Source: Scatophagus argus
Lineage: Eukaryota; Chordata; Actinopteri; Scatophagidae
Direction: 5' to 3'
DNA: 64,000 nt
Assembly: GCF_020382885.2 (NCBI RefSeq)
Contig: NC_058498.1
Span: 23,031,001 to 23,095,000 of the forward strand
Shown piece by piece: positions 26,360-46,200 of this stretch. Within the stretch, counting starts at the first letter, position 1. Each line of letters begins with the position of its first letter. The translations under genes and the position numbers were made by a program. The notes beneath the pieces were generated by a model. The model was given only the letters and a program-made list of their open reading frames with translations. It was not told where the DNA came from and searched no databases.

Positions 26360-27035
26360 CCTCACCTGGTCCAATGATAAGGAGAGGGGTGAGAGAGGGG
26401 GGTGAGAAAGGGGGGTGGGGAGGGGAAAAGGGTGGACAGTAGGGGATGGGGGGTTGACAGTGGTAGAGGGGGCTGGTGTGAAGTGGTGTAAAGACGGGGG
26501 TAATGGGAGGTGGAGTAGAAGACAGTGATGGTGGTAGTGTCTGCTGGCCTGGAGATGTGTGAAGGGATGGGGAGAGGATGGGTGGCAGAGGGGGTGGGGT
26601 TGGAATTAAACCTGTTTTTCAACACCTTTGTTGAAAAACAGCGCTGCTTGCCTTCAGCTGTCCCTCTGGCTGCACTCTGTCCATGTCCTGAGATGGTCTT
26701 CAGGCCCTTCCACACATCTCGTGTATTGTTCTCCTCCAGCTTCTTCCTGTAGCTCTTGGCCCGCCTGATTGCATACTTGAGTTCACACTGAACGGACTAG
26801 TCCCAGCCTAGTCAAGCGAGCATGAACTGATGAAGCCTCTTGGATGAGAGGTGAAACGTCTTCAAAGACAAATAACTAAGTCCAGTTGCTTTCGATTGAA
26901 TTTCCTTGAGATAACCATGACCTGGATGAATGAGAATATACACAGGCTCACACTGAACTAGAAAAGAAAGCCCTCTTCTTCTGGTTCAACAGGGCTTTTA
27001 GCTCAGGGGTCACCCAGGGCTTGTAGTGCCCGACA
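26360..27035 (-). mobile_element. L2-type LINE ORF2 fragment, split by an insertion
   Basis: On the minus strand from about 27030 the sequence encodes GHYKPWVTPELKALLNQKKR. After the insertion it resumes as VQCELKYAIRRAKSYRKKLE, then WKGLKTISGHG, and degrades into a Pro/Thr-rich frame to about 26362. This is the linker before the RT in fish L2-type elements (compare WVTPELKALLNRKKRAF and WSGMRTITGY). A different element occupies 26794-26947. No RT blocks remain. Confidence 0.8.
26783..26958. mobile_element. Nested insertion with 11-bp target-site duplication
   Basis: TCACACTGAAC occurs at 26783-26793 and again at 26948-26958. Removing one copy and the 154 bp between restores continuity of the surrounding L2 fragment. 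The insert contains GATGAAGCCTCTTGGATGAG and GAGGTGAAACGTCTTC, a string I remember as a common fish repeat, probably the 3' end of a retroelement. The exact duplication indicates integration into the older LINE copy. Confidence 0.8.
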
Positions 27036-27039
27036 CACA

Positions 27040-27220
27040 AAGACAGACAACCACACATACACACACCAAGGGTCAATGTAGAATAGCCAGTTAATCTAAC
27101 GTCCATGTTTTTGCAACTGTGGGAGGAAGCCGGCGTACATGCAAACTTCAGGCACAGAAGGGCCCAGATTCCTCTTGCTGTAAGGCGACGGTGCTAACCA
27201 CTGCATCCGCCGTGATGAAA
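27040..27220 (-). repeat. tRNA-derived SINE, minus orientation
   Basis: The order GGGTCAATGTAGAATAGCC, GTGGGAGGAAGCCGG, then TGCTGTAAGGCGACGGTGCT and AACCACTGCATCCGCCGTG matches a widespread fish SINE read backwards, with the tRNA-like head at the right end (about 27175-27215). Confidence 0.7.
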
Positions 27221-27802
27221 TACCTTTCTGTATTATTAGTTAAATATTTGCGGCATACGCGCCAGTTTAGGGCATTCGCCATTTTTGTTGCACGCATCAA
27301 TCAAGCACAGGTTTGTGTTTTATTTTAACCACGCTTCTAACGTCTGCTGTAGCTCTCGTAGTTCTCTAGGAAAAATAAGGACTATAATACACAAAACTGA
27401 AATCGTATCATTGTGTTTATGTTCACGCAATGATAACTGAAGTTAGCCTGCCGTAACCTAACGCTGCTTGTCGTAAATCTTTAACCAACCAATTAGCATA
27501 CATTAGCCATTAGTATTTTTTTTTTTTGTTTCAATTCTGATATATAATCGATACTATATTTGCAAAACTCAAAACAAAACATTTTAGTTTAGGGGGTTAC
27601 ACTCATAAGGGCCCCTCCCAAAACAATGGCTGCAAAGCAACTCGAATAGTACAGTAAACTAGTGATTATAAACAACTACAAAATAAAGACATAAAGAGAG
27701 ATCATAATGATGACTGAGAGGGATTGTGAATTTAAAACGACGTCTCTGTTCGACACTTAAGTTTTTTGTTTATTCTTAACCTTAAAGCTGAAACTGAGAG
27801 TG
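27221..27802. other. Upstream of shisal2a, no feature seen
   Basis: AT-rich, non-coding sequence. It may contain distal promoter elements of shisal2a, but none is recognisable. Confidence 0.4.
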
Positions 27803-27840
27803 AGCGAGAGAGAGAGAGAGAGAGAGCGAGAGATAGAGAT

Positions 27841-27896
<56 letters not shown>

Positions 27897-27909
27897 CGAG
27901 AGAGAGAGC

Positions 27910-27980
<71 letters not shown>

Positions 27981-28039
27981 CGAGAGAAAGAGAGAGAGAG
28001 AGAGCGAGAGAGAGAGCGAGAGAGAGAGAGAGAGAGAGC

Positions 28040-28094
<55 letters not shown>
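27803..28094. repeat. Long imperfect (GA)n tract next to shisal2a
   Basis: About 290 bp of almost pure purine on the plus strand. C interruptions (GCGAG) lie at 27805, 27827, 27897, 27909, 27937, 27969, 27981, 28005, 28017, 28039 and 28041. A pair of interruptions 12 bp apart occurs three times, offset by 72 and 36 bp, which suggests internal duplication. The tract ends 135 bp before the shisal2a ATG, so it lies in its promoter or 5' UTR. The long Ser/Leu-rich and Arg/Glu-rich ORFs across it are artefacts. Confidence 0.95.
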
Positions 28095-28096
<2 letters not shown>

Positions 28097-28229
28097 GTGT
28101 GGAGATGCAGTGAGCTTTACTCCTGCAACTCCTGAATCCCACACGCTGACGCTGATGTGAGAAATGGGCTGCCGGTATGACACCTGGTTTTAATGTGCAC
28201 CGGTAACGTGCGGACAGACTGGTTCTGAT

Positions 28230-36495
<8,266 letters not shown>

Positions 36496-38904
36496 AATGG
36501 TAGACTATTTGCCTTTTTGACCAGCTACTTTTATCTTGATTCAGAGTTTGTTGTGTGTTGTGTTGGGATAAAAATAGATTTGCACTAAATGAAGCAGTTA
36601 CCTTTGCTTGACTAAACAAAATACTTACAAGTTTTCTGAAATCTTCAGAGAAGTACTCAGTGTGTATAAATTGTAATATATTTATTTAGAGAAAAAAAAT
36701 GTAGCAGAAGAACAAGAGTGATGCAAATGTGATTTCAGATGCTTCATATTTTGCCTTTATTAACTTTAGTCTGGGCTGTCAGACAAATTATCTGTTGTCA
36801 TTTGTGTTTGTGTAATGTGATGTGTGTATTGATAATTGCTACTGATAATCAACATGCAGAACAAAGCTCTTATTGCTGATTCAAATTATTGTTGTGTGTG
36901 ATCTTGGTGCAACAAAACCACCAAACCAAGAGCTTTAAGGAAAGTCGACAAAACAAAACATCATAATTATGGGTTGTGATTGTGTAGATCATCAAGTATT
37001 TTTATGGTGGTAAATCATCGGAACAGAGAGTATTTGGTAAATGATATTTGGTGACTTCAAAATCAAGAGAATTGAACATAGATCATGACAAAAAACATGG
37101 TTTTAATTGGCTTCAGACAGATGAGACAAGCTAAGTTATAATAAATGTATTAGAAATTATTCCCTAAATTCAGTAGGTTATTAATACCTGTTGGTCTTGC
37201 ATTTTATGTTTCTTTAAAAGCGACAAAAAAATATTCAAAATGTTCTCTTCAAAATGAGATGGACTGAGAAATAACCTCAGCATGTTCTCTGAATGATGAT
37301 TAACCAGTAAGCGAGAAATGTTTTTGCCAAACCTTAGAGACAGGGTAATTTTACCAGTGGACAAGCATGTAGCTGCTGTGAGGGCGCTGAGTTTACTCAC
37401 ATGCTCTGTGCCACTCGTGAGTTGAATAATAAATGTTTTGTGATTAAAGCAGTTTTAGGTGTTGAATAAAGGGGGGAAAGGCTTATTAGTATGTTAATGC
37501 AGTCAAGAAAACAAGAAAAATACCAAACTTCACAGTCCGATCATCATTCAACTCTTATATAACCCCAAAGACATCGTCAGATGTGTAACATAAGGCTTCA
37601 CATCTTTGCAAACTGGTGGCATGGAATTTGAAATTTGTGGTTGTTTACCACAGCAAGAGTCCAACAAAATTTGTTGTAGGGAATTGTTGGCTCCATTGTT
37701 TTGGGGGCTTAGAGCCCCATATTCAAAGTCAGGGTATCTGTCTGTCATTCTAACACTTAATGTAACGTAATGTAATGTATGAGCTGCTGCAATAAAAATA
37801 GAAGTGTTAAGATGACAAAGCAGTGGTGCACCATGCTCAGCAGCCACTGACACGAGAGTTTGACTTCCTTTTAGAGATCTGTCCTGATTTATTTTTTATA
37901 AATTAAGTGTGAACAGTTCCACAAACAATCTGGACTTTTTTTGTTTTGTTCAAAGTTGTTAGAATCAAAATGGGGAAACTTTGTCTCATGCATTCATTGA
38001 TTGTGTGCTGTGTTAAACGTGAAGGGGTGACATCTCATACTCAGCTGTTAATCTGATGAAACAGTTTGTGTTTGGCTTTGATGCTGTTAAAGAAGACTCT
38101 GTATTGCTGTGCCGTGACCGCTTAGCACACTCCAAGAATTAAAATTTTAATGTTTTCAATAATAACATCAGCATCATGAGCGAGATATTTGGCAGCTCAA
38201 GTGCCTCTTACTGATAAATGTGTAATTCAGAAAGTTATTTATTTAAGTTATGAAGTACACATGCTTGTGTGCTGTGTCAACATCCGGCAGGTGCTGTCAC
38301 TTATCACAGACTACAGTATTCACTTCATGCAGAGATGCCACAGAAGAGCAAAATATCTCAAAGATTCAAATCATGCCTGTGTTGTTCTAATAGTTAAATA
38401 TACCCCCAGAAAATTTGAGCAGTGTACAGAATTTTTTTTTTTCAACTTTATTCTTTTATTCCTAGTATTTGGTGTAGGTGGAATGCAATAGATCTCAAGA
38501 ACAACAATGAAGGACTACTTCTGTTCACATCAAAATAATTGTAACTTGTAATATTTGTAATAGTTGTGCAAATTCTTATTTACGCCTGCAATAGCTGAGT
38601 TATACCATTTGGGTACGGAAGAAACAAGTTATGCCATATGACAGTGGTGTTAAAGGGTTAGAGAGAAACATTATCGTTCATTTGGTTTTGTGTTTCTGTT
38701 CACCTTTTATCTCTGTTTTTGGTCTTAACCAACTCCTGAGGGAAATACTTGGCTCTTTAAACTGCTAACTGCTAAATGCTCCATTTTCATCAGCTGTTCT
38801 GTAGCTACATCTGTCTGCTGTTTTTTTTTTTTTTTTTTTTTTTTCTGCAATGATTAGGTTGGTGACGTGTGTCAAAGAACATCGACATGATTACCAGAAC
38901 CCAA
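36496..38904. other. shisal2a 3' flank and intergenic DNA
   Basis: This contains the probable shisal2a 3' UTR, with an AATAAA at 37465-37470, and otherwise AT-rich DNA. A 24-bp poly(T) run lies at 38821-38844. ORFs at 37548-37853 and 38189-38491 have no motif. Confidence 0.45.
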
Positions 38905-38976
38905 GGGTTCCTCACAGAACACTGCATTCTTATTCACTTCACCAGTCAGTGGAGTCAATGTTGTGGCTGATCGGTA
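38905..38976 (+). mobile_element. Terminal fragment of a Tc1-like element
   Basis: CTTATTCACTTCACCAGTCA followed by TGTTGTGGCTGATCGGTATA matches the terminus seen at 5338-5357 and the remembered end of the same fish family. Only the end is preserved. Confidence 0.6.
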
Positions 38977-41900
38977 TATATTACAAAATATATAAGGTTT
39001 GTGTACATGGACACAAATTTATTTATTTTTCATGAATGTCATCTTTTGTGCCTGCACCACATTTCTTTGACTGAATGAATCATCAGATGTGGAAACTGTA
39101 CTGCAGGGGATCAGGGTGGATGGTGGGAGTACTTCACGGACTGCCGTGATACTGCGTTAGATAATGATACATTGTTGTTATAATAAATAAAGACTGCAGA
39201 ATGGCTCCATGTTTTCCATGTACAATATTTTGGTATTCAAGTGATAGTTAAGCTGAGTTTGTCTGCTTTGTAAAGAATGCATCATATTTTTAAGCTGACC
39301 ACATGTTTGGTATGTAAAATTTTTATGTTGTTACTATATGTGTCAAATAAATGTAATCAAGAAAAAGGGAACAACATTAAAGTAAATGTAATAGACAGTA
39401 TGTGTATGCATATTATGTATGCAGATATCAACCAAATAAAATTCCCACTCATCACTCTACCCACCACAACACATCTATTTTCAATTTTCATATCACGTCA
39501 TTTGCTCACAGAAAGCATCCAAAAGAACAATTATTGCTCCAAAATAATTGCTAGGAGCTGTGCCCCTGCCACACTGCTCATATCTAATTATAATGAAACT
39601 GATAGGAACATTTTTTGAGATGCCATGGGTTAACAATTTGTCATGACACTGAAGTTAAGCTTTTATGGCTGGCAAGAAAGCCAAAGGGATGAATATTCAG
39701 AAATAACTTAGATTTATCATCATTTATCAAGAAACACATGGGACCAGTCTCACACAGGCAACCACGCACAGTACTTTCCAGCACAGACCGTAAAACATGG
39801 ACTTAGTGTTTGACGTTGGCCATATGTTTCTGAGCCACATGTGAATCTTACTGTGTTGGCTACGCCCATCACATTTTTTGTTGCTATAGAATTTATCATG
39901 AATGTCACTAGCAGGTTTTGTAAGATGAAAACTCCCATTCAGAGCTCATTCCACTGGTTAGAAACAACAGACCTGTTCGTATTCCTTCACATATTCGAAC
40001 TGTAAGCACCACTGCAGATACGTAAAACCAGTAAAACCAATTACTAGATAATTTTACCACTTCAGATCTCTAAAAAAATGATAAAACAAGTATAAAACAG
40101 GTATTCACAAATAGGAATTGTGAATATTTGTTTTGCTTATATGACATGGTGCCATGTTGTTGTTGTTTTAAATTCAGTTTCTTAACCCTCTCCCTGTACC
40201 ACCCTGACCAGGTACCTGCAATCACCAGGGCCTGGAGACATTAGACCAAGAGAAATGCTGTTGGTGGCAGTGGGCCAGCTGGCAGCTTAGTCTGCAGCTG
40301 GCAGTTTAGTTAGTATGTTTTTGTTTTTCTTCTCTTTAAATAAAATCCTGATTTGTGCTAATGCTTTCTGTTTCCCTCATTCTTTCCCCAAGTTTAATTT
40401 TAGATTGTTACTCCCCTCATCCTCTGGACTTTCTCAAGAAATGTAGCATTTCATTTTAAGCAGTCGCAAGCTAAAAAAGGCTGTGAGTCGCTGATTTCTG
40501 CAACCTCTTTAGTGTCATCCATTTCTGCTTGACATTGTTCTTCTGTTCTTTCCCTGTAGGCTCCCGATCAGAGTCCTCTCCCCCTCCCCTAAAAGCTGAA
40601 AGCCTGTAGCAGTCACGCCGTGTCACAGGAAGCCTGAGGAGGGTTTTCAGATTTCCCATGATGTAAAAACGGTGCAATAAAAATTAAGTTTGTAGGAGTT
40701 TAGTCACTGATGAACTTGTCTGCAGCCACAAAGTGAGAAAATCACTGAATGTGTTTGGCTGACAGCCTGATTAGTCTAAATGCAGCATATGCATGTTTTT
40801 CAACCATGAGTTTTTAAGCCAACAGACTGTTTCTTTCCAATGCTTTGGCATTTGCTCTGCAACTGAACCAGCTGTTTTTTCATAGGCATATATAACTGTG
40901 TCATACACATATATCTGAACACTGGACCCAGGATATGATTCCATTTTATTGTTTAAAAACATGACTTTTTATTATTTATGATGACACATTGCTCACAGTT
41001 CTGAGAACTCATGAAGTCATAATCATCTTCTTCCTGGTGGAAAACAGCACATGGTGTTGGGACTTAAGTCAGGAACATACCTACAAGCTGCAAACCGGCT
41101 TGAATAATCAAGAGGCCAAAACTGCTGTCAGCAATAAGACAAGATCAAACAAGGCAACTGTTAGCACTGAGAAATTAACCCAATGGCAGCAATATTTATC
41201 CTGTAACAGGTGAATAAATAAATGTAAATTTGGTTCTTTGTGTACTGTGCTTTTCAGCAAATGAATGTGAAATATATGGAGGGTAGTTCAGAATTGGAGC
41301 TGCTCTTAGTACTAACTAAAATACTAATACAAATAAATGCCCACTTCTTGTAATGAGTGGTATTTATGGAGTGTATGGGGACCCTGAGAGCTCAACACAT
41401 TACAGCCTCAGAAACCAAATGTGTAAAATGTGAATGCAAATAAATCACACATAATTAAGAGAACATCTTCATCGGGTTGACAACACATATGCAATGTCCT
41501 TGCTGACAAAACTATATGCACCAACCTGATGCAAGTACAATTGGTGATGTACACAAGCTTGTGTACTGTGTAATGTATACAAAACAGGTTGTACATGCAG
41601 CATTTAGGCACAAGAAAAGGCAGAAACAACATGTACTGAATAATAAAGAAGAACACCAAGGTCAGGATGATGAAAACATTTTGAAAGAACTGCCTGATGA
41701 TTCAAACTCCGGGAGATAACTGGAAACAGCAGAGATATTTTCCATTAGTTTGTTGATGACAAACTAGAGCTAAGACAAGGTCACTGATTTTACAGACAAG
41801 TGCAGTCACAGAGCACTCAGATATTCATGTTGTGAACCACCTGGTTCTCCTGGGTGCAAACAACAGTGCAAGGCTAAACACTGGCTCTTGAAGAGAACCA

Positions 41901-42780
41901 AAGCACGTTCAGTCTGAACATGGTGTTCTCGATTTCTTCAACAATAAAATGGTGTGCAACGGGCTTTAATGTATGTTTTCTCTGATTTGGTGGGCGTGTC
42001 ACAGGTGGTCCCAGGCAAAAGTCTTTCATAACAAGTCCTATCATCACAAGGCTGCCAGAGCAGGAGAAAGCCCAATCAGCAGTGACATGTAAAAAAAAAA
42101 AAAGTTTGTACAACACACCACCCTTTCTGTTTTTTGTCAGGGTTGAATGTGGTTCAGGATACAGTGTCCAAGGCAGGGCCTCATTCAGTCAAAGTTGTTC
42201 AGTGATGCATTAAGCCAAAAGAAGCTATAAAGAAATTACCCAGATGAATGCATACTGAACTCAGGCAGACACACCACCTGGCTCTTCTAGACTTTCCAGA
42301 TGTTTTGAGGCCGAATGGATGAAATTCACAGGGGTTGTGATGCATCGTTTTACTGCTTCTTTAACAGCGTGTGCTTATGGGGAAAGGGACAGGCAAAAGC
42401 AACAGGGAAGAGGATAAGGAGACAAAAAGAAATACAAAGAAATATATGAAATGCTATAAAATCAATAAATATATAAAAATAATAATATAAAACAGAAAAA
42501 ATACTAACTGCTATTATGCTCTAAATATACCTTATTTGATGCCAAAATGCATATGAGTTAAAGGTGATGTATGTGATGTTACTGATGTTGAAATTGTTGA
42601 GCATGTCATTACGACAGTAAATACGGTATAAGAGGAGCGTCTCACATAAGATAAATGAAGAAAGGTTGGAAATTGGAAGGGATTTTAGGGATGAGGAGAT
42701 CCTGTAAGGCTCTTGTTTGTGTTTTTTAACGGTAAAGGGTTGGGTTGTAAGACACAGTATGTGTCCTCTCACCTATTCAC
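38977..42780. other. Intergenic DNA, no gene seen
   Basis: About 3.8 kb with no recognisable exon, RNA or structured repeat. ORFs at 39277-39618, 40471-40677, 40989-41213 and 41408-41719 have no motif or splice support. Confidence 0.5.
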
Positions 42781-42814
42781 ACTGTATGAAGCCCTGACGG
42801 TGCGCGCTCCGGAA

Positions 42815-42885
42815 TAGTGGGTGGCGGTATGCAGCTATAAGTTGGTTTGAATCCGCCATTAAATCAGAGAAGAAGAAAAGAGGAA
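42815..42885 (+). promoter_or_regulatory. Promoter-proximal dispersed sequence upstream of c19orf44
   Basis: The block AGTGGGTGGCGGTATGCAGC then AGTTGGTTTGAATCCGCCAT and GAGAAGAAGAAAAGAG resembles a short sequence I remember from many zebrafish and other fish gene starts. It carries a GCCAT core, as in YY1 sites. It sits about 350 bp before the c19orf44 ATG and probably marks its start-site region. The regulatory role is an inference. Confidence 0.4.
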
Positions 42886-43234
42886 GTTTTTTTATTTTTT
42901 TCTCCCTTGGAGACAAGGGACGCCTGAATGGTCGCTATGTTTAAAGTGGGCAGTATACAGCCAGAAGTTGGCAACATTATACGCCGTTTTTGGTGCTTAA
43001 TTGATGTGAAATTGTAGAGAGACTTAAAACGAATCTCTGAAGCGCTGTTCTGCACCGTATGTCGTTAGCTAGCGTTAGCCAAAAATGTTTAGCCTCTGTC
43101 GTTGGCTGGCTAAAACTGCTATCGCCAACGCAGGATGAAACTGTTCCAAGTTGGGTTAGTTTCTGTCAAAGTAACGTGTTGCTTACGTGTTGTGATTCTA
43201 ACTGTCACGTACGTAGCTAACACTTAGTTTAAAG

Positions 43235-46200
43235 ATGTGGAAACGAGGCGGTCGAAGCTCTGCTCTGGACCGGGCGCAGGCTTTGTTGTCCGCTAAAAGG
43301 AACCAAGGAGGAGACCTTGTCCATGGGTCTACAGCCCAAACACCGGTACATACAGTGAGTTTTAAGCCTTACACGTGTTTAAATGAACTGCGGCGTTACA
43401 CCGGGAGATGTTTTAACACGCGTGTCGTGTAACACCAGAAACGTGAGTGTCCTTTCTCTTAATAGGGTGCTGTGGGTGGGTCTGTGAAAACCAGGTCTGC
43501 TCCTCCAAATACACACACTTTACTGTCAGATGTGAGTGAGCTGTCGTCGGTCAGCCCAGGTACTGGGCATGGAGCGGACACCATGGACATGGCTGCTGCT
43601 GGGGAGATACTGGGTACAGAGTGGGATTCTACCAAGGTAAACACCTGTAGAGGATATGATGCTGTATGCACTTTTAAGATGCCCTCTGAGCCCTGAGGCC
43701 CCCTTTTCTTCTGCCAGGATCTCAGGCCTCAGAGCTCTCTGAGAGGAGGAGGGAGCAGGTTCTTGAAGAAGGCTCCACCACCTGCAACCAACAGCGGCCA
43801 GTCACCTGTCAGAAAGAGTCAAATGCAGCAGGTGCCTGAACCCAGGTACTCGTCTGTGTATTCATGAGAAACAAGTGTCACATTCAGCACTAGATTGAAT
43901 AGTCATCTGCTCCATTGAGTCTGTTGAAAGTATTTCCATTTATTCACCTGTGCTGCTGAAACTCATGTGTTTTTCTCTTCATTCACCCTGTGTTTCCCCC
44001 CCCGTCAGACATGTTTCATCTTCCCTGCGAAGCTCCCAGACTGCTGCTTTGAATAAACTGGCACAAATTGAGAACCGCATACGCAATCGCAAGCAGGCAG
44101 GACAGATCCAAAAACCAGCTGAGACGCTAACGTCAGATTTGGGAACCTTCTCACCACCAGCTGCCCAGCCCCTCGAGGCCTCTCAGCAACTCTCAGCACA
44201 GTCCAGCAGTGACTGGAGCCTAAAGAGAAAACGTTTTCTCAAGAACAACACAGCTGTAGCAGTGGACAACAGCAGTGCTGCTGCCATTAGGTCTCCACAA
44301 AGCCCAGCTGTTGGTGCTAGATCCCGATCCAGAGCTGCTGATGCTGTTGCACCTTCAGTGGGTTCAAAGACAAAGCCTGTGGGAGCAGTGCGTGGTGTGA
44401 GTCTGGAAAGTGATGAAGAGGACATGAGGAAACTGCTTGGAGACTCTTTGGATTCAACAGACAACAGCTTCTTAATACCTGCAAGACCCTCTCCCAAAAG
44501 AGCAGCAGACAAGGTACCTTTCATCTTTGAACCCTGGACCTGATGTCTCTCATTTTATTCACAGTCGTATGGCATAGTTACCGCATGTCTTAGACAGGCA
44601 TACTGTTATTGTGAAAATGTGTTAGGCTTATGAGTTACTTTTTTGTCACTTTTAAACACGTTTTGGTCAGTATGTCTCATATTTGTTTCAACACTTTTCA
44701 GTGATTTCTGAGTCCAAGAAGACTTCACTGTCCACCACAAAGCAATAGGCATCTTTGTGATGCAATAAACAAACTATATGCGCAGATTTAGATTTTTTTT
44801 TTCCTGTATGTTCACAGGTTTTCAAAACAGCACATGTATGTTTAAGAGATGATGGTCAGTTTCCCAGAGATATAAGAAGCATGTTGTTTTGAGTTGGCAT
44901 TCTGAGGCCGAGCTGAAAAGTCACATCAGCTACATGCAGTTCCCATTTACTCTGAAACCATGGATATACACAGAACAAGCAACTGGATCATGTTTTCTAC
45001 TCAGGAAAACTCTAAAGGAAACAAGAGCTGAATTTAGATTAAACAACATTTTTACATTATACTCCCAGTAGATTTATGAACATTGATCCTTGACAGACAT
45101 CTGTGAAGGATTTTCTGTATGTAGCTACGGGTCATTGGGTTATAGTTCACCCCTAACAGCATGTAACTTAACTTTGTGTGAACAAAAGTTCATTCATTGC
45201 CTGTGGGGGATTGCAGCTGATGGCAGCTGCCCTGATAAAGTAGCCCCATTTCCTAGATAGCCAAAGTTAGCAGACATCCATCTTTGTAGTAGATCTGAAA
45301 GCTCATCAGCTGGCTTCACTTTGTAGCACACGTAGTGAGAGCTGTTGATCTTAAAGCAGCTTAAGCATAATGTAAATTATGTAACCACAGAGTTTAATAC
45401 TGTGAGACCAGGAAGTGTCTTTCAGAGTTGACGTTACATAGTGTTCTTACTTATATTGTTATGTCCATTCTCTGATTTTCATTAAATACTTCAGCTGAAG
45501 GCATCCTCCAACCCGGCACCACCACTCTCCCCTGGCTCTCCTTCTCGTCGCAGTTCTCCTTTTCGATTCACCGGTCAGGCTCAGGCCCACTTTAGTCCCT
45601 CTGTGCTCTCCCCATCCCCCTCTCCCCCCAGTGTCTCCCCTTCTCTCCCGGGGAGACTGAACTCCGCTCAGAGGGCAGGGAGTCCACAGCGCTCCCTCTC
45701 CTCCATGTCCGGCCCCTGTGAGGTGCTCTCCCTGGAGGAGCTCTTCCCCGTTGTGTCTGGCTCTGTAGATCCCCACAGTGAGATGAGCGCAGCTTCCTCT
45801 GAAGGTGAGAGTCAAATCAGATACATCAGGGAACCTGGCATGTAAAGTTGTGCTGTTACTCAGATCGAGAGGCAATAGGAATTTACGTGAACATTCTGTG
45901 TAAACCAGTTTCCCCAGTTTCTTGTTTTAGTAATTTATTGTTGCTATATTGCATACACAGGAACATGGTGTTAATAATCATAATGTTTTATTCTTCACTC
46001 CTCAACTCATGCATCCCAGAAGGACAACAAGGTACAAAATTATAAATATGAGTTGCTGTTCAGTATATCACAATTTCATAACAAGCTTCTTTTAAACCTG
46101 TATAGACACCATTCTTATTGCTTTCAGGTGCAGGGAGGGATTATGTAGCTATTGTAATATATTCTGATGGGATACATTGTAACAGGGTTATGACATATGA

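Noticed and set aside
44183..44524. Minus-strand ORF inside c19orf44 exon 4
   Set aside because: It is a shadow of the Ser-rich coding exon with no motif of its own.
45459..45875. Minus-strand ORF across c19orf44 exon 5
   Set aside because: It is antisense to a GC-rich exon; splice sites and protein similarity support the plus strand.
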